From Bryobacter sp. (GTDB taxonomy: Bacteria; Acidobacteriota; Terriglobia; Bryobacterales; Bryobacteraceae), in assembly GCA_022843625.1 (NCBI GenBank), contig JALHNH010000001.1, positions 248,001-312,000 of the forward strand: 64,000 nucleotides of DNA. The letters run 5' to 3'. Both the position numbers and the translations under genes were made by a program. Numbering within the stretch: the stretch's first letter is position 1; each line of letters starts with the position of its first letter. Below are positions 52,621 through 61,208 of this stretch, one piece after another. The notes under the pieces were generated by a model, which did no database searches, was not told the DNA's origin, and saw only the letters and a program-made list of their open reading frames with translations.

Positions 52621-54772
52621 GATGACGCTCGAAGAAGTGGACCATTTCTTCGTTTAAGTGAAAGCGGGCCGGGCCGCTGACGCCGTGTGATTTCTGAGGG
52701 TAGATTTGCAGCTCGAAGTGCTTGCCGGCTCTTTGGAGGGCGTCTGTCATCTGGAGCATGTTCTGGAATAAAACATTATCGTCTCCGATGTTGTGGACGA
52801 GCATGAGGTTGCCTTCAAGGTTTTTGGCTTTGTGTACCGGTGAGGAGTCGCGGTAACCTTTTTCGTTTTCCTGCGGGGTGCCGAGGTAGCGCTCGGTATA
52901 GATGGTGTCGTAAAGGAGCCAATTGGTGACGGGGGCCCCACTGATGCCGGCCTTGATCAATTTGGGCTCGCTGAGCATGGTGTTGAGGGTCATGTAGCCA
53001 CCGTAGCTCCAGCCGGACATACCGATGCGGGCGGGGTCGACGAAGCCGAGAGAGACGAGGTGTTCAACGCCGGCCTTCTGATCCTGGACTTCGATCTCAC
53101 CGAATTTGCGATAGAGCTTCGATTCCCAGAGATGGCCGCGACCGCCGGAGCCGCGATTGTCCACCTGCCAGATCACGAAGCCTTTGTGGGCGAGGACCTG
53201 GTCGAGATTCATGCCACCATTCCACATATTGCGAATGTTCTGGGCGTGAGGACCGCCGTAAACCATGACTACGGCCGGGTATTTCTTTGAGGGGTTGAAG
53301 CCTTTGGGCTTGATGAGGCGTGCGTAGAGGGTGGCACCGTCTTTAACTTTGAAGCTTGTGAATTCGGTGGGAAGAATGTCGTTTTCATCGAGTGCGCGGC
53401 GGTCTGGGGCTTTCAGTTGTTCGATCTGTTTACCGTCTGAGCTGTGGAGGGTTTGCCGGGTGGGGCTATCGATGGCGGAGTAGTTGTCGGTGTAGAACTC
53501 GGCCGTGGGGCTCATGGAGATGGAGTGCGTGCCAGCTTCTATAGTGAGCTTGCGCTTGTTCTTGCCGTCGAAGCCGATGACATAGAGGTGGCGCTCGAGG
53601 GGGCTGACTTCAGTTGAGGTGTAATAGACGAGCTTCTTGTCAAAGTTGACGGCTGCTACATCGTTTACCTCCCAATCGCCTTTGGTGATCTGGCCAAGGT
53701 CTTTGCCATCGAAGCCGACGAGGTAGAGGTGGCGGGTGCCAGAGCGTTCGCTGGCCCAGACGATCTGCTTGCGACCACTATCGATTTTGGTGAGGGAGTG
53801 GACGTTGATCCAGTAGGGGTCTGATTCGCCGAAGACTTTGCGGATCTGGCGGGTTTCCCAATTTCCGGCGAAGAATTCCAGCTTGTCCTGGATGCGGGAC
53901 ATGCGCTGGACGCTGACTTCTGATGGGTTCATCCAGGCGACACGGGCAAGAAGAGAATCTCGGGTTTCCCCTAGATCCATCCAACGGGTTCTGGTCGTTT
54001 CCAGATCGACGACTCCGAGGCGGACGTCAGCGTTGGGGGTGCCGGCTTGTGGGTAGCGTTCTGGCTCGGGGACGGCTGGAGTTTTTAGAAGGTCTACTTG
54101 TGGGTAGATCATTTCCTTTGAGACGTCGAACTGGAGATAGGCAATGCGAGCGCTGTCGGGGCTCCACCAATAGGCGGTGGAGAGATCGAGTTCTTCAGGG
54201 TAAACCCAATCGAGCTTGGCGTTGAGGAGGGTTTCTGAACCGTCGCGGGTGAGACGGGTGACTTTGCTAGATGCAATGTCCTGGACGTAGAGATCATTGT
54301 GGATTCGGTAGGAAACCTTCTTTCCGTCCGGGCTGAGCTTGGGGTCAGATTCGGTGACTTCGGTTTTGGTGAGCTGTTTTGCTTCGCCTTTTTCTACAGT
54401 GACCCAGAAGAGGTCGCCCGCTTCAGAGAGGAGGAGGGCGCTGGAGTCTGGAGCCCACTGGATGCGTTGTTCGGAGACGCGGCGGTTCTGCCAGGCGAAG
54501 GCAGCGTCCGGGTTAGAGTCTTTCACCGCGAGGGCGGTCAGGTCTGAGATTTTGGGGAAGATAATCCTGTTGGACTTGGCACGGCAATCGTAAAGGTGGA
54601 GCGCGCCGTTTCTTGAGTAGGCGAAGTGGTAGCCATCTGGTGCCCAGAGAGTGCCAAGCGGGGCGTCGCCCATGGAACGTTGTTTGAGGGTTTCAAGCGT
54701 GATTGGTTTCTTTTGCGCTAGCAGGGAAGAGGCCAGTGTGAGGCTGAGAAGAAAGCTGTGTCGAAGAGTCAT
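52610..54772 (-). CDS. Prolyl oligopeptidase family S9 (dipeptidyl-peptidase IV-like)
   Basis: About 720 residues from ATG 54772 (ATGs at 54781 and 54793 are also in frame). A signal peptide (RHSFLLSLTLASSLLA) is followed by a beta-propeller (residues ~40-460) and an alpha/beta hydrolase domain. Catalytic Ser is in GMSGWSYGGYM, Asp in GDDNVLF and His in KSHGVSG. DPP IV-like enzymes remove X-Pro dipeptides in the periplasm. The two-gene run with the GT-C gene is on the same strand; the divergent MBL gene begins 26 bases away. Confidence 0.93.
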   Translation of the reverse strand: MTLRHSFLLSLTLASSLLAQKKPITLETLKQRSMGDAPLGTLWAPDGYHFAYSRNGALHLYDCRAKSNRIIFPKISDLTALAVKDSNPDAAFAWQNRRVSEQRIQWAPDSSALLLSEAGDLFWVTVEKGEAKQLTKTEVTESDPKLSPDGKKVSYRIHNDLYVQDIASSKVTRLTRDGSETLLNAKLDWVYPEELDLSTAYWWSPDSARIAYLQFDVSKEMIYPQVDLLKTPAVPEPERYPQAGTPNADVRLGVVDLETTRTRWMDLGETRDSLLARVAWMNPSEVSVQRMSRIQDKLEFFAGNWETRQIRKVFGESDPYWINVHSLTKIDSGRKQIVWASERSGTRHLYLVGFDGKDLGQITKGDWEVNDVAAVNFDKKLVYYTSTEVSPLERHLYVIGFDGKNKRKLTIEAGTHSISMSPTAEFYTDNYSAIDSPTRQTLHSSDGKQIEQLKAPDRRALDENDILPTEFTSFKVKDGATLYARLIKPKGFNPSKKYPAVVMVYGGPHAQNIRNMWNGGMNLDQVLAHKGFVIWQVDNRGSGGRGHLWESKLYRKFGEIEVQDQKAGVEHLVSLGFVDPARIGMSGWSYGGYMTLNTMLSEPKLIKAGISGAPVTNWLLYDTIYTERYLGTPQENEKGYRDSSPVHKAKNLEGNLMLVHNIGDDNVLFQNMLQMTDALQRAGKHFELQIYPQKSHGVSGPARFHLNEEMVHFFERHLGQ

Positions 54773-54798
54773 CGATAACATATAGTTTGGCATTGAAC

Positions 54799-56208
54799 AT
54801 GGAAATCAACTTTTGGGGCGCCACACGCACTGTTACTGGATCGATGCACGAGGTGCGTCATGGCAATCGAAGGATTCTGCTGGACTGTGGACTTTTTCAA
54901 GGGCGGCGAAGTGAAGCGCGGGATCGAAATTGTTGCTTTCCGTTTCCTGCCGGGACAGTGGACCGTGTGGTGATGAGCCATGCGCATATCGATCATTCCG
55001 GCAATTTGCCGAATCTGGTGAAGCAAGGCTTTGACGGGCCCATTCATGCGACTGATGCTACGCAGGATTTGTGCCGGGCGATGTTGATGGACAGTGCGTT
55101 TTTGCAGGAGAAGGATGCCGAATATCTGATGCGGCGGCGGACGCGTCGCAAGCGGGTGATGGATGGTTATGAGGAACCGGTGGTGGAGCCGCTTTACAGG
55201 CAAGAGGATGCGCAGAAAACGTTTCCGCTGTTTGCCCCGTTGCCGATGAACGGAACGATGGATCTGGGTGAGGGATTGAGTGTGTCCACGGTTGAAGCCG
55301 GGCACATGCTGGGTAGCGTGTCGATGGTGTTGACCGATGGCAAGGTCCGGATAGGGTTTAGCGGAGATGTGGGCAGGAAGAATTTACCGATCATTCGCGA
55401 TCCTCAAACAATGCTGCCTTGTGACTACCTGATTATGGAATCGACCTACGGGGACCGGCTGCACCAGGACGAGGGAACTGTGCTCGACAAGCTGGCTGAC
55501 GTGGTGAACCGGACTGCTGCTCGCGGGGGCAAGATTATCGTGCCTTCGTTTGCGGTTGGACGGACGCAACAGTTGGTGCTTTTGCTGAATCAGCTGGTGA
55601 GCGCGAAGCGGATTCCAGGGATTCCTGTGTTTGTAGATTCGCCGCTGGCTGTGAACGTCACTGAGACGTTTCGCAAGTACAGTAACTTGTTTGATGCAGA
55701 GACTGCCGCGATGTTATCGGATGATGCAGAGGGGGATGTGTTTGGATTTTCGCGGTTGCGGTATATCCGGGATGTTGAGGATTCCAAGGCTCTGAATGGA
55801 CTTCGGGGGCCGATGGTGATTATTTCTGCTAGCGGGATGTGTGAGGCGGGACGGGTAGTGCATCATCTAAAGAATTCAGTAGGGGACCCGAGAAATACGA
55901 TTCTGATTACTGGATTTCAGGCAGAAAACACTTTGGGCAGAAAGATCCTTGACAAGTGGCCGGAAGTGCCGATTTTTGGCGAACCATTCCGGTTGAGGGC
56001 TGAAGTAGCAAAGATTAATGAGTTGTCGGGCCATGCTGACCAGCGTGAGTTGTTGACCTGGCTGAAGCCTATTGCTGGAGGGCTGAAGAAGATCTTTCTT
56101 GTGCATGGTGAGTCCCGGCAACAGGAGGCGCTCAAGGTAGTGGTGGAAGCAACCTACGATGTTGAGGTTGTGATTCCTTCCCGAGGAGACAGATTTGAAG
56201 TGAGCTAG
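54799..56208 (+). CDS. MBL-fold RNA-processing exonuclease (beta-CASP/RMMBL)
   Basis: 469 residues from ATG 54799. MBL motif SHAHIDHSGNLPNL, a beta-CASP domain (MESTYGDRLHQDEG; PSFAVGRTQQLVL), and the C-terminal RMMBL part with ISASGMCEAGR, FQAENTLGRKI and LSGHADQRELLTWL. This is the CPSF-73-like ribonuclease family seen in many bacteria, a likely RNA endo/exonuclease. There is no KH domain. Its end CTAG overlaps the convergent gene. Confidence 0.93.
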   Translation: MEINFWGATRTVTGSMHEVRHGNRRILLDCGLFQGRRSEARDRNCCFPFPAGTVDRVVMSHAHIDHSGNLPNLVKQGFDGPIHATDATQDLCRAMLMDSAFLQEKDAEYLMRRRTRRKRVMDGYEEPVVEPLYRQEDAQKTFPLFAPLPMNGTMDLGEGLSVSTVEAGHMLGSVSMVLTDGKVRIGFSGDVGRKNLPIIRDPQTMLPCDYLIMESTYGDRLHQDEGTVLDKLADVVNRTAARGGKIIVPSFAVGRTQQLVLLLNQLVSAKRIPGIPVFVDSPLAVNVTETFRKYSNLFDAETAAMLSDDAEGDVFGFSRLRYIRDVEDSKALNGLRGPMVIISASGMCEAGRVVHHLKNSVGDPRNTILITGFQAENTLGRKILDKWPEVPIFGEPFRLRAEVAKINELSGHADQRELLTWLKPIAGGLKKIFLVHGESRQQEALKVVVEATYDVEVVIPSRGDRFEVS

Positions 56209-56510
56209 GGGATCTCAATCATTTTCGGAGTCATCTTGTCACGCTGGTAAACGGGGCTGATGACCAGGTCTTTGAGGGGATCTTCTTTGATTGGTGCAGC
56301 AGTCTCAACAATGACTTCACGAGTGTTGCCGCCCAATATGACGCCGGCACCACGAAAGCGTCTGTTGCGCTGGATTCTCTGCACGGTGTTTTGTGTGGAG
56401 GAATTGGGCCGAAGGCCTGGGCCATAAGGGTTGGGCAGCGGCAGAGTCTGGTTAGAACCTTGCGCACTGAGCAGGAGAGACGTGCCGAGGATCAGGGCTG
56501 CTGTTCTCAT
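56205..56510 (-). CDS. Small exported protein of unknown function
   Basis: 101 residues. A signal peptide (RTAALILGTSLLLSA) is followed by a Pro/Asn-rich low-complexity piece and a conserved-looking GAGVILGGNTREVIVE and an end PVYQRDKMTPKMIEIP. TAGAAT lies six bases before the ATG, and no ribosome site. I recognise no family. Confidence 0.65.
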   Translation of the reverse strand: MRTAALILGTSLLLSAQGSNQTLPLPNPYGPGLRPNSSTQNTVQRIQRNRRFRGAGVILGGNTREVIVETAAPIKEDPLKDLVISPVYQRDKMTPKMIEIP

Positions 56511-56519
56511 GGCTTTATT

Positions 56520-58388
56520 CTACGCAAATTCGATGAGTGCTTCGGTCCAGTGGCGGAGGTCGTGCTTGTCGAAGGCGATGCTGGCGGTAATCGTTTGCAA
56601 GCCGCTGGTTGCGGAAGGCGGATTAAGGGTAAAGGTTGCAGTTGTTTCCTGACCACTGGGGACTCGAAGTTTTGACGGCTTGGGCGTGGGCCAACCCGCA
56701 GGTGGATGGATTTGGACGTGGAAAACTTTCGCCAGCGGGGAGTGGTTGAGGATGGTTGCTTCGATTGTCAGGGGCTTGTCCGCAGACCTCTTTTGAACAT
56801 AAGGGGAGAGTCGGAACCATTGCTCGTCGATGCTGTAGTTGGCGTCGTCAAATGGGGAGAGGTCTTTGAGGATCGGGATGCGAGTTTCGAGGGATTTTCT
56901 GAGTTGCACCAGTTGGCTTGCGGAGAAGCGGAAGAGGGGCTCGACGTGCTGGTTTACAAGGTAGGCGTCAGGCATCGTTGCGAGGACGCTCAGGCAGTAT
57001 AGAAGTCCCTTTTGGGGATGGAGCAGGTTTCGGTTGAGGAGGCAGTAATCGTCGACGCCGCTGGGGGTGAAGCTGTCGCCCACGAAGAGAACTCGTTGCG
57101 AGTTGGGTGCTTTGGGCTCAACCAGGAGCGCGCCGTGATAGAGGGTCTGGCCAGGGAAATGGAAGTTCTGGATGCGGAACTCATGCCAGTCTCGTGATTC
57201 TTTATCCTGCCAGGGCGCAAGGCCTGGAATCGGGTTTGGGGTGAGACAGGGCATGCGATATCGCGATGGGTTCATGAGGATGTCGCGTTGTTCATAGCTG
57301 GACCAGAGCTCGGCGCCGAACTGATTGGCTGCGGTCTGGGCGAAGTCTGTATGGTCGTCGTGATAGTGCGTTATGTAGACGGCGCGGAGTTTCTTGAATA
57401 CGCCTTCTGCTTGCCATGCGCGGACCTGGTTTATGATTCGCTGGCTGCCGCAATCGATCAGGATTGCTTCGCCTGATTGTGAGATTACGAGACGGGCATT
57501 CTCGACTTTGCGCATCCAGGAAGGGAGGTCTTTCTGGATCGTTTCGGCATAGGGGAGTCCATTTGCTTTGGTGTTGCCAAGGATGCGGCTTGCGCGGGCA
57601 TTGTAGTTGTCGGCGCCGAAATACCAACGGAAGGCGTCGGTCTGCATGTAGTTGGCGTAAAGGGCGGCAAGACGATCGAGGAGAAGAGCGATTTGTTGTT
57701 GCGGGTTGTCGATGATAGGGCCGCGAGCGGGGATGAGCTGGTGAGGACTGAGAGCTGCGATCCGGCGGAGGCTGGTCATGAGCTCGGCCATGCGGGAAGC
57801 GAAGCCATGATAGCCGCGGACTTTGAGCTCGGGGATGGCGTCTTGAAGGCTATAGATGTCGAGGAGTTTGCTTCCTGGGTAGATGAGGTCACCGGTAGCT
57901 ATCGTTCGTTTGCCGTCGAGAAGGAATGAATAGGAGACTGCGCCGCGAGTGAAACCGGGTGTGGCGATGACATCGATCGAAAGGTCCTGCCAGGTTATCT
58001 TGTCATTTTCGCCAACCGTCCTGGGATTCCGGATTGGCAGAGTAGGGAAGTGGGTGGACTGATTGGCGTAGTCGTGGAGGCGAGTTCTCGCATAGAGCGT
58101 TTGCCAGGTTGACTGCGGGTTTGTGAAGAGGTTGGCTTCTGCTGCTGGGATTACCGGCGTGGCACCTCCTTCGATGAGGTGATGGGCAGACCAGGAGATG
58201 TCGCGACGGGCGTGGGTTAGCAGGACTTGGTCGGCTTTGGCGATCCGGCGGAGCGGGTCGCCGTAAATGACAAGGTTCCTGTCATTGCGATGGATAGCGA
58301 AGGTGTTGGTGGGGCCCGCGTGAAAGGTTTGGGACTTAGCCAGGGCAGTGGCTGGGATGGCAGCGAGCAAGACGCGACGCGTGATCAT
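56520..58388 (-). CDS. Exported protein with two MBL-fold domains, the first degenerate
   Basis: 622 residues. Tat-like signal ITRRVLLAAIPATALA. Domain 1 (~25-215) has an altered metal motif, THARRDISWSAHH, with ATPGFTRGAVSY and ATGDLIYPG still visible. Domain 2 (~270-500) has an intact motif, THYHDDHTDFA, then FPGQTLYHGA and VGDSFTPSG. A C-terminal beta-sandwich (~530-622) follows. Repeated MBL domains with one intact site are unusual. It probably hydrolyses a small ester or lactone outside the cytoplasm; the substrate is unknown. Confidence 0.85.
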   Translation of the reverse strand: MITRRVLLAAIPATALAKSQTFHAGPTNTFAIHRNDRNLVIYGDPLRRIAKADQVLLTHARRDISWSAHHLIEGGATPVIPAAEANLFTNPQSTWQTLYARTRLHDYANQSTHFPTLPIRNPRTVGENDKITWQDLSIDVIATPGFTRGAVSYSFLLDGKRTIATGDLIYPGSKLLDIYSLQDAIPELKVRGYHGFASRMAELMTSLRRIAALSPHQLIPARGPIIDNPQQQIALLLDRLAALYANYMQTDAFRWYFGADNYNARASRILGNTKANGLPYAETIQKDLPSWMRKVENARLVISQSGEAILIDCGSQRIINQVRAWQAEGVFKKLRAVYITHYHDDHTDFAQTAANQFGAELWSSYEQRDILMNPSRYRMPCLTPNPIPGLAPWQDKESRDWHEFRIQNFHFPGQTLYHGALLVEPKAPNSQRVLFVGDSFTPSGVDDYCLLNRNLLHPQKGLLYCLSVLATMPDAYLVNQHVEPLFRFSASQLVQLRKSLETRIPILKDLSPFDDANYSIDEQWFRLSPYVQKRSADKPLTIEATILNHSPLAKVFHVQIHPPAGWPTPKPSKLRVPSGQETTATFTLNPPSATSGLQTITASIAFDKHDLRHWTEALIEFA

Positions 58389-58436
58389 TCAAAGTGGAGT
58401 CTATCAGGCTGCCAATTGCCAGGGTTGGACGGATGT

Positions 58437-59201
58437 TTAACTACGCCGTTTGTATGAAAAAACTGCAAGGGAAATAAACACGAGGGCGAGCGAGGCAGGC
58501 TCTGGGACACCGACTGGATTTTCAGCAGCGCAGGCGGAGATGGTGTTGTTGTCGAGCGTTACAGCGCCAGTTTGCGCGAGGGCCCGTCCGCAATCGATCA
58601 CGGCACCCGTGTTTACGGTAATGCTGGTGGATGCGAGGATGTTGCCGGAAAAGACGCTGGATGTGCCCAGAGTGGCGGAACTGCCGACTTGCCAGAACAC
58701 CATATTTCCGCCGTTGGCAGCGAGGAATTCGACTTTTGAAGCACTGGCGGTGGTGAGGGTGCTGTTGATCTTAAAGACGAAGGGGGCGACTGGATTAATC
58801 GTATTGTTTAGAATCAGGGTTCCGGTGAGTTGCGCGGAGGAGTCGAAACAATAGACGCCAGGGATGAGTGTGAGTCCGCCAAGATCCTGGCCGGAAAGAT
58901 TGCTGTTACAAGGCTCGTCCGCGGCTACGTTATAGGCAGTCGTGAGGTCCAGTTGAGCGATTTGGCTGACAGCGTCGTTCAGATGGATTGTGCCACCTTG
59001 CACGATTCCTGGAGGAAAGCCGGTGATTGAAAGGCCGGGGTAGACGCCGATATTGCCTGTGATGATGGAGGAACCAGTGTTGGTGATAGTGGATCCAGCG
59101 AGGACAGCAAAAGCGGAACTTGTCCGCAGGTCGATGAGGGCAGCCTGAACCGTTAGGGGTGCAAGCAACAGTGGGATATAAAATAGTTTATTGTGAATCA
59201 T
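58437..59201 (-). CDS. Ice-binding (DUF3494) family PEP-CTERM protein
   Basis: 254 residues from ATG 59201; the longer frame to 59651 is antisense to the paralogue. Signal peptide (FYIPLLLAPLTVQA), DUF3494 start DLRTSSAFAVLAGSTITNTG, block LTGTLILNNTINPVAPFVF and LGTSSVFSGNILASTSITV, and a sorting end VPEPASLALVFISLAVF then KRR. DUF3494 folds as a beta-solenoid that binds ice or adheres. PEP-CTERM makes cell-surface release or anchoring likely. It is about 60% similar by eye to the next gene. Confidence 0.92.
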   Translation of the reverse strand: MIHNKLFYIPLLLAPLTVQAALIDLRTSSAFAVLAGSTITNTGSSIITGNIGVYPGLSITGFPPGIVQGGTIHLNDAVSQIAQLDLTTAYNVAADEPCNSNLSGQDLGGLTLIPGVYCFDSSAQLTGTLILNNTINPVAPFVFKINSTLTTASASKVEFLAANGGNMVFWQVGSSATLGTSSVFSGNILASTSITVNTGAVIDCGRALAQTGAVTLDNNTISACAAENPVGVPEPASLALVFISLAVFSYKRRS

Positions 59202-59223
59202 GAAATTGAGCCTGCCCTCCACA

Positions 59224-59239
59224 AGCATTTTTTGGCCCA
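59224..59239 (-). promoter_or_regulatory. Sigma-54-like site upstream of the first ice-binding gene
   Basis: On the minus strand TGGGCCAAAAAATGCT has GG and GC ten bases apart, the spacing of sigma-54 promoters (consensus TGGCACG-N4-TTGCW). The GC lies 23 bases before the start codon, which would give a very short 5' leader. The same placement is seen in the paralogue. Confidence 0.35.
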
Positions 59240-59280
59240 AATCGCGTCGAAAGCTATATTCTTGGATTGCTGCGAGCAAA

Positions 59281-59322
59281 GAATGACCACCAGAGGTCAA
59301 AATGACGTCTGGTGGTCGATTC
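59281..59322 (-). terminator. Possible terminator of the second ice-binding gene
   Basis: GACCACCAGA / TCTGGTGGTC forms a 10-base stem, extended by GAAT/ATTC, with an inner three-base pair around an AAAAT loop. It lies 68 bases after the stop of the gene at 59390 and is followed on the minus strand by a weak T-rich run (ATTCTTTG). Confidence 0.55.
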
Positions 59323-59389
59323 TTCTTCAGATTGTGGAAATCTAGGAATCTCTTAACAGATTCACTGGTGGCCTTCTTATAGACAAATC

Positions 59390-60157
59390 TTAACGAAATC
59401 TTCGGAAAGCAAAAACTGCAAGAGACGTGAAAACAAGCGCAAGTGAAGCAGGTTCTGGCACACCGACAGGATCCGCAGCACAAGCCGAAATTGAAATTGT
59501 GTTGGTATCCAAGGTGACGGCTCCAGTTTGCGCAAGTGCCCGTCCACAATCGATGACCGCTCCAGTGTTCATGGTGATACTGGCAGAAGCAAGGATGTTG
59601 CCTGAAAAGTTGGTTGTAGTTCCAAGAGTTGCTGAACTGCCAATTTGCCAAAAGACTGAGTTGCCGCTGTTTGCCCCTGTATATTGGACAGATGACGCAC
59701 TAGCAGTAGTGAGGGTACTGCCAATCTGGAAGACATAGGAACCGGTAGGATCAGCGAGATTGTCGAGCGTAAGAATACCCGTCAGCTGGGCGGAAGATGA
59801 GAAACAATAAACGCCAGGAAGAAGGATTAGCCCCCCAAGGTCCTGACCTGTTAAAGAGGTATTGCAAGGTAGGCCTATTGCATTATTGTAAGCGTTAGTA
59901 AGGTCAGTTTGTGCGAGTTGTGCCATGGCATCGTTGGAGTGAAAGGTGCCTGTAAGCAGAAGTCCCGGAGGAAACCCGGTTATGGCAGTTCCGGCGGAGA
60001 CTCCGATGTCGCCCCAGATGGAAGTGAGGCCTGTGTTAGTAATCGTTGTGCCAGCGAGTACTGCAAAAGCGCCGCTCGAGGCAAGATCTATCAGCGCACC
60101 CTGCACGGTGAGAGGAGCAATCAAAAGGGCCGCAAAAGCTAATTGAGTTTTGAGCAT
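59390..60157 (-). CDS. Ice-binding (DUF3494) family PEP-CTERM protein, paralogue
   Basis: 255 residues from ATG 60157 with AGG eight bases upstream. Signal peptide (KTQLAFAALLIAPLTVQG), then DLASSGAFAVLAGTTITNTG, LTGILTLDNLADPTGSYVF, LGTTTNFSGNILASASIT and the end VPEPASLALVFTSLAVFAF then RR. It differs from its neighbour mainly in the middle and is a tandem duplicate. The proteins are probably secreted or displayed. A separate sigma-54-like site upstream suggests its own transcription. Confidence 0.93.
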   Translation of the reverse strand: MLKTQLAFAALLIAPLTVQGALIDLASSGAFAVLAGTTITNTGLTSIWGDIGVSAGTAITGFPPGLLLTGTFHSNDAMAQLAQTDLTNAYNNAIGLPCNTSLTGQDLGGLILLPGVYCFSSSAQLTGILTLDNLADPTGSYVFQIGSTLTTASASSVQYTGANSGNSVFWQIGSSATLGTTTNFSGNILASASITMNTGAVIDCGRALAQTGAVTLDTNTISISACAADPVGVPEPASLALVFTSLAVFAFRRFR

Positions 60158-60180
60158 AGTTAGAACCTACGGACAATAGA

Positions 60181-60196
60181 AGCAATTTGGAAGCCG
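60181..60196 (-). promoter_or_regulatory. Sigma-54-like site upstream of the second ice-binding gene
   Basis: On the minus strand CGGCTTCCAAATTGCT has GG and TTGC with the ten-base GG-to-GC gap of sigma-54 promoters. GC lies 24 bases before the ATG, nearly the same place as in the paralogue. In some exosortase systems PEP-CTERM genes are controlled by sigma-54 with PrsK/PrsR. Confidence 0.35.
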
Positions 60197-60242
60197 TGCC
60201 TAAAATGTTGCAAGTATTGTATTTTCAAATAGTTGAGGAAGA

Positions 60243-60268
60243 CGGTGACGGGCGTTATAGCGTCACCG
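60243..60268 (-). terminator. Possible weak terminator after the DUF3891 gene
   Basis: CGGTGACG / CGTCACCG, a perfect 8-base stem around ten bases, 107 bases after the DUF3891 stop. It is followed on the minus strand by TCTTCCTC rather than a T run, so the call is weak. Confidence 0.35.
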
Positions 60269-60374
60269 ACCAAATAGCGTCGCAAGGGGGTAGGCCTGAG
60301 AACACATTGCGAACGGGGATGTGAACCAAGTGAGTGCAAAGAACTTCTAATCCGCGCAGAGCGAATTCGCAATG

Positions 60375-61196
60375 TTAGTGAACAAGCTTCAGGTCGAGAT
60401 ACTCGACCGAAGCTGCGCTGAACTTTTTCTCAAGATCCGATGAGGACGAGAAGAGATTTCCTTCGACGTGGCGGGCGGGGAACTGGAAGCTAAGGGTGGA
60501 TTCTTCGAAGGGCCAGGGACTGAGGCGAAATTGACGCGGACCGACTGGATAGGCTTGTACGGTGGCTGTGGATCCGTCATTGAGGGGAAGAGGGTGGAGT
60601 AGGGGGGCGGGGGAATCGAATGCGACGCAGGCCAGCAGCGAGAGATAGTCGCAAGCCTGGAGGAGGCGGAAATGCTCCTCAATCGTTACGGGGTCTTTTT
60701 CTGTTGGGGTGAGCGTGTTGTCCCCCTGGATATAGAGAATGAGTTCTTCCTGGTAGTTTCTTTGGTTGTCGAGAAATGAATCGAGGAGGGGGAGTTGATC
60801 TGGCGCGATGGTAGAGCGATCGGCGTGTGCTGTGAGCAGATTGTATGTGTGTTTGGCGATGAGGAGGCCCGCGTAGGGGTCTTCTTCTGCGATGATGCGG
60901 ACTGCACGTTCGCGGACGGCCAGGTATTCAGCGAGGTCGATTTCTTCGAAGGCAGAGTACTTACCGACCAGCTCGGTTGAGAAGGCAGAGGGTTTTCCTT
61001 CTCTAGTGATGCTGGGATGGGCATCCCGTTTAACCCAGCCATCATCGTGAGATGCGATGCCGTGAAGGACGCGTGCCCGGGGTTCGGGCTTGCGGAATTG
61101 GGCGTTGCCCCAGCTTGTGGCGAAGGCGCCGGCAAGGCGAGCATGATCTCTATGGGTGATGAGCCACCAGCCGGTTTCTGATTTCATTCGCAGCAT
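60375..61196 (-). CDS. DUF3891 family protein
   Basis: 273 residues from ATG 61196, with GAGG nine bases upstream. The start WWLITHRDHARLAGAFATSWGN, then GIASHDDGWVKRDAHP and LLIAKHTYNLLTAHAD, is typical of DUF3891, a helical family with conserved His and Asp (HD-like pattern HRDHA, HDDGW) that could bind metal. Activity is unknown. It follows the ABC permease gene by 12 bases on the same strand, the last gene of the run. Confidence 0.87.
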   Translation of the reverse strand: MLRMKSETGWWLITHRDHARLAGAFATSWGNAQFRKPEPRARVLHGIASHDDGWVKRDAHPSITREGKPSAFSTELVGKYSAFEEIDLAEYLAVRERAVRIIAEEDPYAGLLIAKHTYNLLTAHADRSTIAPDQLPLLDSFLDNQRNYQEELILYIQGDNTLTPTEKDPVTIEEHFRLLQACDYLSLLACVAFDSPAPLLHPLPLNDGSTATVQAYPVGPRQFRLSPWPFEESTLSFQFPARHVEGNLFSSSSDLEKKFSAASVEYLDLKLVH

Positions 61197-61208
61197 AAAG
61201 ACCTCATT

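Noticed and set aside
59202..59651. N-terminal extension of the first ice-binding gene (404 codons)
   Set aside because: The extension reads through the end of the paralogue in another frame and is rich in Cys, His and Trp; the signal peptide at 59201 is a much better start.
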